Source: Oscillospiraceae bacterium (GTDB taxonomy: Bacteria; Bacillota; Clostridia; Oscillospirales; Oscillospiraceae). Taken from it: a stretch of 64,000 bases of DNA. The translations under genes were made by a program, and so were the position numbers. Positions 40,029 through 47,855 of the stretch are shown piece after piece. The notes beneath the pieces were generated by a model, which saw only the letters and a program-made list of their open reading frames with translations, was not told the origin of the DNA and did no database searches. Within the stretch, counting starts at the first letter, position 1. Every line of letters starts with the position of its first letter. The stretch spans positions 62,001 to 126,000 of the forward strand of contig JAETQF010000002.1 in assembly GCA_021770845.1 (NCBI GenBank). Reading direction: 5' to 3'.

Positions 40029-41231
40029 ATGAAAAACTGGAAACGTCTCGCGGCCCTGGCTCTGTCCGGGGCTCTGGCCCTGTCCCTGTGCGCCTGCGAT
40101 CTGTCCGGCAAGCCCACGGGCGGCGACCCCGCCGGCTCCCCCGGCCTGCCCTCCGCCCAGCCCTCGGGGGATCCCTCCCCCACCCCCACCATTGAGGTGG
40201 ATCTGTCCCAGGACGCGCTGGCCTTCTCCGCCGGACTGTCCGGCTCGGACACCCTGCTCACCATCAACGGCACCCAGCTGCCCGCGGATCTGGTTTTGTA
40301 CTGGCTGGGCATGAGCTGCGGCAACTTCATGTCCCAGTACGGAATGTTCGGCCTCCAGCTCACCGACAAGCCCGACCCCAACGGGGAGGACACCTTCGCG
40401 GATCTCATGGTCAACAGCGCCGCCAATATCGCCGCCTACTACACCGTCCTGCGGCAGCGGGCGGCGGAGCTGGGCTGCCTGCCCACCGACGCCCAGGTGC
40501 AGGCCGCCAGGGACGCCATGAAGCAGGACGGCGAGGACAACTACCAGCTGCTGAAGGACGCTTTCGGCCTGTCCGACGAATCGCTGGAGTACCTGTTCCT
40601 CACCGGCGCCTACTATGACAACGTGGAGGAGGCCCTCATACCCGCCGCCAGCGACGAGATGCTGAACAACTACGTCTACCAGGTGAAGCACATCCTGTTC
40701 AAGACGGTGGACGACAACCGCCAGCCCCTGCCCGCGGAGCAGGTGGCGGAGAAAAAGAAGCAGGCGGAGGAGATCCTGGCCCAGCTCCAGGGGGCGGACG
40801 ACCTGGCCGCTGAGTTTGACCGGCTGATGAACGAGCTCAGCGAGGACGGCCGGGACGAGAGCGGCGCCCTGGGCGCCCCCGACGGGTACACCGCCGTCCC
40901 CGGCGATATGGTGCCCGAGTTTGAGAAGGCGTCCTTTGCCCTGAAGCCCGGGGAGATGTCCGGGCTGGTGGAGTCCAGCTACGGCTACCACATCATCCTC
41001 CGGGGGGAGGTGGCGGATCTCCAGAGCTACGCCGACGAGTGCCGCCAGTACCTGCTGGATCAGGAACTGGCCCCCCTGGCGGAGGGGGCGGAGCTCACCT
41101 GGGCCCCCGCCATGGACGGGCTGGACGTGGCGGACTTCTACACCAAATACTCCGCCTACCAGAGCGCGCTGGCGGTTCAGCGCCAGCCCCAGCCCACCCC
41201 CGGCCCCGTGGAGAGCGGCGGGGTGGGGTAA
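40029..41231 (+). CDS. PpiC-type peptidyl-prolyl isomerase lipoprotein (PrsA-like)
   Basis: This 400-residue protein starts with a lipoprotein signal (KRLAALALSGALALSLCACD) and a Gly/Pro-rich spacer. SurA/PrsA-like N-terminal helices follow (about 75-215), then a parvulin domain (YQVKHILFKTVDD, FEKASFALKPGEMSGLVESSYGYHIILRGE, about 220-350). It should help fold secreted proteins at the membrane's outer face. ATG 40029 follows TTGGAG; a longer ORF start at 39975 is inside the promoter. The Pro-rich C-terminus is unusual but short. Confidence 0.92.
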   Translation: MKNWKRLAALALSGALALSLCACDLSGKPTGGDPAGSPGLPSAQPSGDPSPTPTIEVDLSQDALAFSAGLSGSDTLLTINGTQLPADLVLYWLGMSCGNFMSQYGMFGLQLTDKPDPNGEDTFADLMVNSAANIAAYYTVLRQRAAELGCLPTDAQVQAARDAMKQDGEDNYQLLKDAFGLSDESLEYLFLTGAYYDNVEEALIPAASDEMLNNYVYQVKHILFKTVDDNRQPLPAEQVAEKKKQAEEILAQLQGADDLAAEFDRLMNELSEDGRDESGALGAPDGYTAVPGDMVPEFEKASFALKPGEMSGLVESSYGYHIILRGEVADLQSYADECRQYLLDQELAPLAEGAELTWAPAMDGLDVADFYTKYSAYQSALAVQRQPQPTPGPVESGGVG

Positions 41232-41349
41232 GGCCCCATCCAGTCCGCGCCCCTTTTTGCGGGGGCGCGCCCTCCTTCGATGGAATCCGCCTCCCTGCGG
41301 GCGGTATGATGGGGACAAGCCCACATACTAAAGCAGGGAGGCGGTTTTT

Positions 41350-42141
41350 ATGTCCCTCTTTCCCAAGATGTCCAAGCGGCAGGTGCTGGATCTGCCGGTG
41401 GGGGCCATCCGGCCCAATCCGGGTCAGCCCCGGCGGGAGTTCCAGCCCGACGAGCTGGCGGAGCTGGCCCAGTCCATCCAGCAGGTGGGGGTGCTCCAGC
41501 CCCTGTCTGTCCGGCGCACCCCCACCGGCTGGGAGCTGGTGGCGGGAGAGCGCCGCCTGCGGGCGGCCAAGCTGGCAGGCCTGCCGGCGGTGCCCTGCCT
41601 GCCGGTGGAGGCGGACGGGGAGATGTCGGCGCTGCTGGCCCTGGTGGAAAACCTCCAGCGGAAGGATCTGGACGTGTGGGAGGAGGCCGCCGCCCTGCGC
41701 CGCCTCATGGAGCAGGGCGGGCTCACCCAGGAGGAGGCAGCCCGGCGGGTGGGCAAGAGCCAGTCGGCGGTGGCCAACAAGCTGCGGCTGCTCAAGCTGC
41801 CCCAGGACGTCATCGACACCCTCCGCTCCCACCACCTCACTGAGCGCCACGCCCGGGCGCTGCTCCGGCTGGACAGCCCGGAGCGGCAGCGTCTGGCGGT
41901 GGAGTACATCCTGAAGCACCAGCTCAACGTGGCCAAGACGGAGGAGTACATCGACCGGCTTTGCGGCGGGCGGAAGCTGCCGAAAAAGGCCACGCCGGTG
42001 TATAAGATCCGGGACGTGCGGCTGTTCCTGAACACGGTGAACCGGGGGCTGGCGGTGATGAAGTCCGCCGGGGTGGACGCGAAATGCGGCCGGGAGGAGA
42101 CGGACAGCGAGATCACTTTGACCATCCATATCCCCAAATGA
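41350..42141 (+). CDS. noc: ParB-family nucleoid occlusion protein, Noc-like
   Basis: The protein has 263 residues. The ParB N-domain has the CTP-binding loop AGERRLRAAK (about 60-69) and ALVENLQRKDLDVWEEA. The helix-turn-helix (LTQEEAARRVGKSQSAVANKL) and HLTERHARALLRL follow, with a shorter C-terminal domain. The absence of an adjacent parA favours Noc, which protects the nucleoid from division, over Spo0J. ATG 41350 follows GGGAGGCGG. Spo0J itself cannot be excluded without the parS preference. Confidence 0.85.
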   Translation: MSLFPKMSKRQVLDLPVGAIRPNPGQPRREFQPDELAELAQSIQQVGVLQPLSVRRTPTGWELVAGERRLRAAKLAGLPAVPCLPVEADGEMSALLALVENLQRKDLDVWEEAAALRRLMEQGGLTQEEAARRVGKSQSAVANKLRLLKLPQDVIDTLRSHHLTERHARALLRLDSPERQRLAVEYILKHQLNVAKTEEYIDRLCGGRKLPKKATPVYKIRDVRLFLNTVNRGLAVMKSAGVDAKCGREETDSEITLTIHIPK

Positions 42142-42172
42142 CAACGCACTCGGCGCCGTAACCGGCCGCACG

Positions 42173-42248
42173 GTAGGGGAGGGGCTTGCCCCTCCCGTCT
42201 TGAAGGGTCAGAAACCCTTTTCCCGGGAGGGGCAAGCCCCTCCCCTAC
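42173..42248. repeat. REP-like palindromic repeat, copy 2
   Basis: The arms GTAGGGGAGGGGCTTGCCC and complement enclose a centre with AAGGGTCAGAAACCCTT. It lies 31 bp after noc and before the terminator of the convergent CoA-transferase operon. Confidence 0.9.
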
Positions 42249-42289
42249 ACCCGTGGAACGACCCCGCGGATTGTCGACCTCTACACAAG

Positions 42290-42318
42290 AAGAACCCCCG
42301 CCGATGGCGGGGGTTCTT
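42290..42318 (-). terminator. Terminator of the thl-ctfAB operon
   Basis: AAGAACCCCCGCC and GGCGGGGGTTCTT form a 13-bp perfect stem with a GAT loop, 20 bp after the ctfB stop; a T-rich tail (TTCTTCTTG) follows on the minus strand. Confidence 0.85.
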
Positions 42319-42337
42319 ACGGTTTCAGAAAAATGCT

Positions 42338-42991
42338 TTAATCAACCATGCTCTTGGGCTCACCCTTGACGATGAGGGTGGCCTCGGTGGCGGCCTGCAC
42401 CTGCTCCACGGTGAACTCGGGGTTGATCTCCACCAGCTCCAGGCCCTCGGGGGTGACGTCAATCACGCACATCTCGGTGATGATCTTGGTGACGCAGGTC
42501 TGGGTGGTCAGAGGCAGGGTGCACTCCTTCAGGATCTTGGGGGCGCCCTTCTGGGTGTGCTCCATGGTGACGATGACCTTCTTGGCGCCGGCGCACAGAT
42601 CCATGGCGCCGCCCATGCCGGGCACCATCTTGCCGGGGATGATCCAGTTGGCCAGGTTGCCCTTCTCGTCCACCTGGAGGGCGCCCAGCACGGTGGCGTT
42701 GACGTGGCCGCCGCGGATCAGGCCGAAGGAGGTGGCGGAGTCGATGAAGGCGCCGCCCACGGCCACGGAGGAGGAGGATCCGCCCGCATCGCACACGTTG
42801 AAGTCGTTGATCTCGGGCTTGGTGCCCGCGCCGGCCATGCCCAGCTCGGCCTCCAGGATCACGTGGACGTCGTCAGGCAAATAAGAGGGGATCATGGTGG
42901 GCAGGCCGATGCCCAGGTTGACGAAATCGCCGTCCTTGAACTCCTTGGCGGCCCGCTTGGCGATAAAGCCCTTAATCATTCCCTTTTCCAT
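42338..42991 (-). CDS. ctfB: CoA-transferase subunit B (acetoacetate/butyrate type)
   Basis: This 217-residue family I CoA-transferase beta subunit pairs with the alpha subunit upstream. VHVILEAELGMAGAG holds the catalytic Glu that forms the glutamyl-CoA thioester (E-L-G instead of the common E-N-G). VNLGIGLPTMIPSYL and SSSSVAVGGAFIDSATSFGLIRGGHV are also family-typical. Its ATG shares one base with the ctfA stop. Gene order with thiolase suggests exchange of CoA between acetoacetyl-CoA or butyryl-CoA and acetate/acetoacetate; the exact acceptor is not certain. Confidence 0.93.
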   Translation of the reverse strand: MEKGMIKGFIAKRAAKEFKDGDFVNLGIGLPTMIPSYLPDDVHVILEAELGMAGAGTKPEINDFNVCDAGGSSSSVAVGGAFIDSATSFGLIRGGHVNATVLGALQVDEKGNLANWIIPGKMVPGMGGAMDLCAGAKKVIVTMEHTQKGAPKILKECTLPLTTQTCVTKIITEMCVIDVTPEGLELVEINPEFTVEQVQAATEATLIVKGEPKSMVD

Positions 42992-43674
42992 TAGTTCTTA
43001 CCTCCCACAATATAGTCCACCAGGACGCCCTGGATCAGAACCTCGTCGGGATCGATCATCTCGACAACCTCGTCGGCCTGGCAGATGACGGTGTCGGCGG
43101 CGGCGGCCATCACGGTGTTGAAGTTGCGGGCGGTGCCGTGGATCTTCACGTTGCCGTACTTGTCGGCCACGGAGCCGTAGATGCAGGCCACATCGGCGCG
43201 GATGGGCCGCTCCAGCAGGTACTCCTTGCCGTCGATGGTGATGGCTTCCTTGGTGCCGGTGCCGGAGGCATCCTCAGCGCCCACGCCCACGGGAGTGCCC
43301 AGGCCGGTGGGGGTGAGCACGCCGCCCAGGCCGTAGCCGCCGGCGCGGATCTTCTCCGCCAGGGAGCCCTGGGGCACCAGGGTGACCTTCATGGTGCCCT
43401 CGTTCATCATCTGGCCCACTTCCTTGTTCATGCCGATGTGGGTGGCGATGAGGTGCTTGACCTGGCCGTTGTGGATCAGCTCCTGCACGCCCAGCAGGCG
43501 CCCGCCGGGCAGGCCGCCGTCGTTGCAGATGACGGTGAGATCCTTCACGCCGGACAGGGCCAGAGCGTGCATCAGCTTGTCCGGGCCGCCGCAGCCCAAA
43601 AAGCCGCCCACCATAACGGTCATACCGTCCTTGATCAGGGCAGCGGCTTCGGTGATAGATGTAATTTTAGCCAT
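42991..43674 (-). CDS. ctfA: CoA-transferase subunit A (acetoacetate/butyrate type)
   Basis: This 227-residue alpha subunit has MVGGFLGCGGPDKLMHAL (the conserved GGF-x-x-G-x-P region) and FNTVMAAAADTVICQADEVVEMIDPDEV. It forms the heteromeric transferase with CtfB. ATG 43674 follows GGGAGG. It is separated by 72 bp from a 47-residue gene upstream and overlaps ctfB by one base, so it belongs to the thl operon. Confidence 0.93.
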   Translation of the reverse strand: MAKITSITEAAALIKDGMTVMVGGFLGCGGPDKLMHALALSGVKDLTVICNDGGLPGGRLLGVQELIHNGQVKHLIATHIGMNKEVGQMMNEGTMKVTLVPQGSLAEKIRAGGYGLGGVLTPTGLGTPVGVGAEDASGTGTKEAITIDGKEYLLERPIRADVACIYGSVADKYGNVKIHGTARNFNTVMAAAADTVICQADEVVEMIDPDEVLIQGVLVDYIVGGKN

Positions 43675-43746
43675 GATTGAAACTTACCTCCCAAAATATA
43701 TTTTATTGCGGCCTGGGCGGGCCTGCGCCCGCCCAGGCTGAAGGGA

Positions 43747-43890
43747 CTACTTTTTCACAACCGCAATCTGGTCGAGGAGCTGCAAAAGCTCCTCCTTGGT
43801 ATAGTCCGTCTTGTCGCTTTCGGAAATGGTCAGGCGGAGCTCATACAGGGTGGCCAGCTCAATCTTTTTCATTTCGTTCTCAGAGGGCAT
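43747..43890 (-). CDS. Short hypothetical protein in the thiolase operon (47 aa)
   Basis: A 47-residue peptide begins MPSENEMKKIELATLYELRL and continues TISESDKTDYTKEELLQLLD, a charged two-helix protein with no membrane segment. ATG 43890 follows AAAGGAG at 8 bp, and its position between thl (44 bp) and ctfA makes co-translation with the CoA enzymes likely. Its role is unknown: a small subunit or regulator of the enzymes is possible, but nothing in the sequence shows it. Confidence 0.8.
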   Translation of the reverse strand: MPSENEMKKIELATLYELRLTISESDKTDYTKEELLQLLDQIAVVKK

Positions 43891-43934
43891 TTTACAGTCT
43901 CCTTTCTGTGGCGGATTGGTCGGTCGGTGTGGGA

Positions 43935-45194
43935 TTACACCTTCTCGAAGATGGTGGCGACGCCCATGCCGCCGCCGATGCACAGGGTGGCCAGGCCCCG
44001 CTTGGCCTCGGGCCGCTTCTGCATCTCGTGGAGCAGGGTGACGATGATCCGCGCGCCGGACGCGCCCACGGGATGGCCCAGAGAGATGGCGCCGCCGTTC
44101 ACGTTGACCTTGGACATATCGAAGTGCAGCTCCCGGGCCACGGCGATGGACTGGGCGGCAAAGGCCTCGTTGGCCTCCACCAGGTCGATGTCGTCGATGG
44201 TCAGGCCGGCCTTCTTCATGGCCTCGCGGGAGGCGGGCACCGGGCCCACGCCCATGATCTTGGGATCCACGCCGCCCTGGCCCCAGCTCACCAGCTTGGC
44301 CATGGGCTTCAGGCCGTACTTCTCCACCGCTTCGCCGGAGCACAGCACGATGGCGGCGGCGCCGTCGTTGATGCCGGAGGCGTTGGCGGCGGTGACCCGC
44401 TGGACGTGCTTGTGGGCGTCGGCCTCATGGACGCCGGTGAGCTCGAAGGTGTGGACGACCTCGTCCTCCACGCCGTCGGGGCCCACGGGGAAGGCGCCCC
44501 GGAGCTTGGACACGGACTCCTTGGTGACGCCCGCCTTGGGGTACTCGTCCACCTTGAACTCCACCATTTCCTTCTTCTTCTTCACCATCACGGGGACGAT
44601 CTCGTCCACGAACTTGCCGGCGGCCTGGGCGGCCTCGGTCTTCTGCTGGGAGGAAGCGGCGAACTCGTCCAGCTCCTCCCGGGTGATGCCCCAGATGTCG
44701 CAGATGTTCTCGGCGGTGGTGCCCATGTGGTAGTTGTTATAGGCGTCCCACAGGCCGTCGTTCACCATGGTGTCCACCATCTTGGTGTTGCCCATGCGGG
44801 CGCCCATGCGGGCGGCGGGGACGGAATAGGGGGCCATGGTCATGTTCTCGGTGCCGCCGCAGACGATGACGTCCGCGTCCCCGGCCAGGATGGCCCGGGC
44901 GCCCTCGATGACAGACTTCATGCCGGAGCCGCACACCATGCCCACGGTGTAGGCGGGCACGGAGAAGGGCAGGCCGGCCTTCACGCCCACCTGACGGGCG
45001 GGATTCTGGCCCTGGCCGGCGGTGAGGATGCAGCCGAACATCAGCTCGTCCACCTGCTCGGGCTTGAGCCCCGCGCGCTCCAAAGCGGCCTTCACCACCA
45101 CGGCGCCCAGATCGGACGCGGGGGTGTTGGCCAGGGAGCCCTGGAAGGAGCCCACCGCCGTGCGGCAGCAGCTTACGACGTATAAATCTTTCAT
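43935..45194 (-). CDS. thl: Acetyl-CoA acetyltransferase (thiolase)
   Basis: This 419-residue thiolase condenses two acetyl-CoA to acetoacetyl-CoA, the first step to butyrate. The nucleophile is in VGMVCGSGMKSVIEGA, the second catalytic set in NGGAISLGHPVGASGARI and CIGGGMGVATIF. It is about 20-25 residues longer than usual (392-400) because of an insertion, VEDEVVHTFELTGVHEADAH, before ANASGINDGAAA. ATG 45194 follows GGAGG. It is the first gene of the thl, small ORF, ctfA, ctfB operon, read from the promoter at 45249-45277. Confidence 0.96.
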   Translation of the reverse strand: MKDLYVVSCCRTAVGSFQGSLANTPASDLGAVVVKAALERAGLKPEQVDELMFGCILTAGQGQNPARQVGVKAGLPFSVPAYTVGMVCGSGMKSVIEGARAILAGDADVIVCGGTENMTMAPYSVPAARMGARMGNTKMVDTMVNDGLWDAYNNYHMGTTAENICDIWGITREELDEFAASSQQKTEAAQAAGKFVDEIVPVMVKKKKEMVEFKVDEYPKAGVTKESVSKLRGAFPVGPDGVEDEVVHTFELTGVHEADAHKHVQRVTAANASGINDGAAAIVLCSGEAVEKYGLKPMAKLVSWGQGGVDPKIMGVGPVPASREAMKKAGLTIDDIDLVEANEAFAAQSIAVARELHFDMSKVNVNGGAISLGHPVGASGARIIVTLLHEMQKRPEAKRGLATLCIGGGMGVATIFEKV

Positions 45195-45248
45195 GAACGT
45201 TGACCTCCAAACAGAAATGTAAATTAGGGATGGAAAGAACCATACAAA

Positions 45249-45277
45249 AGTATATACTCATCCGCCCAAAAAATCAA
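45249..45277 (-). promoter_or_regulatory. thl operon promoter
   Basis: On the minus strand TTGATT and TATACT have a 17-bp spacer; the leader is about 50 nt. Confidence 0.8.
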
Positions 45278-45455
45278 CAGGAAAACGGATGCTTTTGTGA
45301 AAAAAACCCATCCGGAGGAGGCGGGTCGGAAAAAACTTCTTGTATCCGCCGATTTGATAAAGTATAATAATGGCAGCAGGCGCCCGCCGCCGCGTCCATG
45401 GACGCGGCGATGGGGGTCGAGACCCTGACTGTTGTATGGGAAAGAGGAGAGGAGC

Positions 45456-47711
45456 ATGAAAAAACGGATTCTGGCATTTTTTCTGGCGTTCAGCCTGTGC
45501 CTCGGCCTGAGCGGGCAGGTTTTTGCCGCTCAGGGGCCCCGGGGAGAGCTGCTGGAGGAGTATGGCGGCATAGACTGCGTGGATCGGGAGGACAGCACAG
45601 CCTATTCCGGCGGAAAGCTGAGCGCCGCGGAGCGGGGCCTTTACAACCTGCTGAAGGAGAAATTCCGCCAGGTGGCCGACGGGCAGCTGGACAGTTCGGT
45701 ATTTACCCTCGATGTCAGCGGCCTGGGCATCTACCGCACAGGGCCCAGCCGGATCTCCATCAATACCGAGGCCATCCTGCTGGCCCTGCTGCTGGAGTGC
45801 CCCTATGAGCAGTACTGGTTTGAAAAGACAAAGGGCTGGGCCAGCAGCTACCGGTATAACAGCAGCGGCAGGCTGAGCGAGATGACCTTCCAGTGCCACA
45901 CCACCGAGGACTATGCCCAGGAAGGCAGCAGCCCCAACACCTACCGCCCCAATTCCCCCGACACCAACAAGACGAGGGCCGCCGCCGCCGTCATGGGCAA
46001 CGCCCGGGCTCTGGTGGCGCAGAACAGCGGGAAATCCGACTACGAGAAGCTGGCGGCCTACCGGGATTACATCTGCGCCCAGGTGGAGTACGACCACAAC
46101 GCCGCCAGATCCAGCAGCTATTACGGCGCGCCCTGGCAGCTGATCAACGTGTTCGACAACAATCCCCGGACCAACGTCGTCTGCGAGGGCTATTCTAAGG
46201 CGTTCCAGTACCTGTGCGACCTGTCCTCCTTCTCGAATGATATTGAGTGCTATCAGGCCACCGGCCGCACCACCGGCGATCATATGTGGAACACCGTCCG
46301 GGTCAACGGCCAAAGCTACATGGTGGATCTGACCGCCTGCGACAGCGAGCGGGGCCAGTCGGGGGACTGGTTCCTGGCCGGATCGCCCAACGCCACGGGG
46401 AACGGCTTCACCATCTACGCCCCGCGGTACAATTTGCCCAACGGGTGGTACTATAATGCCACCACCGACGCCTACACCTATGACAGCGACACCAAATCCG
46501 CCTATGACAGCGGTATCCTCACCCTGGCCCCCACCGGGCTGAAGCCCGCCGACCTGTCCGGGCCCGCGCCCACCCCCACCCCGGAGCCGACGCCCGCCCC
46601 CACCCCTGCGCCCACCCCCACTCCGACGCCTACCCCGACCCCGGAGCCGACGCCCACCCCCGCCCCGGCTTCCGGTCTGAACACCGACTTTGCCAACCTG
46701 ACCGTCCACGAGCTGGCCCCCAGCGGCTACAGCTTTGACGACCGGGAATACACCCTGGGCGCCACCGAGGCGGACGTGTCGGTACTGGTGCTGGGCAGCG
46801 TGGGCTGCGGCATCACCCTTCGCACACTCAAGGCCGCCCGGACGGAGATGGCGGATCTGGGCGTGCGGGACGGCAGGATCTATCTGATGGAGATCAAGCT
46901 GGACGGGACGGCTGGGGTCAATCAGGTGCGGGAGTATGTCTCAGCCAACCCCTCCTACGTCCATGTGGCGGCCACCGCCACCAGCGCCAGCCAGAACCCC
47001 TATAACCTGGCCTTCTGGGACATCACCTACGCCTGCGACGGGCGGAACGGTCAGAGTTCCGCCACCATGCCCGCCGTGGTGGTGCTGGACAAAAACTGCC
47101 GGCCCATCTACTATGCCTCCTACCATACCTTTGACCAGAACAGGCTCCGCGCCGCCCTGTCCGGCTATGCCGGGAGCTTTTCCGATGTGGACGCCGGGGC
47201 GTTCTATGAGGAGGCGGTGAACTGGGCGGTGTCCGGCAATATCACCACCGGCACCTCCGACACCCAGTTCTCCCCCACCCGGAGCTGCACCCATGCCCAG
47301 ATCCTCACCTTCCTGTGGCGGGCCATGGGGGAGCCGAAGAATTCCCAGTATGTGCCCCCCGCCTGGGTGGGCGTTCAGCCCGGGAACTTCGCCTATGACG
47401 CGCTGGGCTGGGCCTACGCCAAGGGGATGCTCACCAACCTGAGCGCCAACGGCGGCCCCGACGGGTTCTGCACCCGGGCTCAGGCCATGGACTACATCTG
47501 GGCGGCCTTCGGCAGGCCTCAGGGGGGTAGCGCCGGCTTCTCCGACATTCCCGCCAGTATGTACTACGCCAACGCGGTGTCCTGGGCGGTGGATCTGGGG
47601 ATCACCAACGGCACCGGCGGCGGCAAATTCAGCCCCGACACGGTTTGCAACCGGGGCACTATCGTCACCTTCCTCCACCGGGCCTTCGTGGAGGAGGCCC
47701 GCGTGAAGTGA
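45456..47711 (+). CDS. Secreted S-layer-type protein with transglutaminase-like and thioredoxin-like domains
   Basis: This 751-residue protein begins with a signal peptide (KKRILAFFLAFSLCLGLSGQVFA). A transglutaminase-like domain has the likely triad Cys243 (VVCEGYSKAFQ), His276 (GDHMWNTVRV) and Asp291 (YMVDLTACD). A Pro/Thr-rich linker of PTP repeats (about 371-405) leads to a thioredoxin-like domain (about 410-575) and SLH repeats (575-748, FSDVDAGAFYEEAVNWAV and so on) that tether it to the cell wall. ATG 45456 follows GAGGAG. A role in surface protein cross-linking or degradation is inferred. The thioredoxin-like part has no CxxC. Confidence 0.88.
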   Translation: MKKRILAFFLAFSLCLGLSGQVFAAQGPRGELLEEYGGIDCVDREDSTAYSGGKLSAAERGLYNLLKEKFRQVADGQLDSSVFTLDVSGLGIYRTGPSRISINTEAILLALLLECPYEQYWFEKTKGWASSYRYNSSGRLSEMTFQCHTTEDYAQEGSSPNTYRPNSPDTNKTRAAAAVMGNARALVAQNSGKSDYEKLAAYRDYICAQVEYDHNAARSSSYYGAPWQLINVFDNNPRTNVVCEGYSKAFQYLCDLSSFSNDIECYQATGRTTGDHMWNTVRVNGQSYMVDLTACDSERGQSGDWFLAGSPNATGNGFTIYAPRYNLPNGWYYNATTDAYTYDSDTKSAYDSGILTLAPTGLKPADLSGPAPTPTPEPTPAPTPAPTPTPTPTPTPEPTPTPAPASGLNTDFANLTVHELAPSGYSFDDREYTLGATEADVSVLVLGSVGCGITLRTLKAARTEMADLGVRDGRIYLMEIKLDGTAGVNQVREYVSANPSYVHVAATATSASQNPYNLAFWDITYACDGRNGQSSATMPAVVVLDKNCRPIYYASYHTFDQNRLRAALSGYAGSFSDVDAGAFYEEAVNWAVSGNITTGTSDTQFSPTRSCTHAQILTFLWRAMGEPKNSQYVPPAWVGVQPGNFAYDALGWAYAKGMLTNLSANGGPDGFCTRAQAMDYIWAAFGRPQGGSAGFSDIPASMYYANAVSWAVDLGITNGTGGGKFSPDTVCNRGTIVTFLHRAFVEEARVK

Positions 47712-47733
47712 CCGGGAGGGCCTGAATACAACC

Positions 47734-47769
47734 AAAGCGGCGGGAGGAAGCATTCCTCCCGCCGCTTTT
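47734..47769. terminator. Bidirectional terminator between the S-layer and ATPase genes
   Basis: A 16-bp perfect stem (AAAGCGGCGGGAGGAA) has a 3-nt loop and ends in TTTT on the plus strand and TTT on the minus strand. Confidence 0.85.
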
Positions 47770-47855
47770 GCGTGCGGCTGCGGCTGCAGGGTGGGACGGT
47801 CTGGCCGACGAGGCACACACCGCCCCGGCCCGCCGCCGTTTGGAACCCGGACGGC

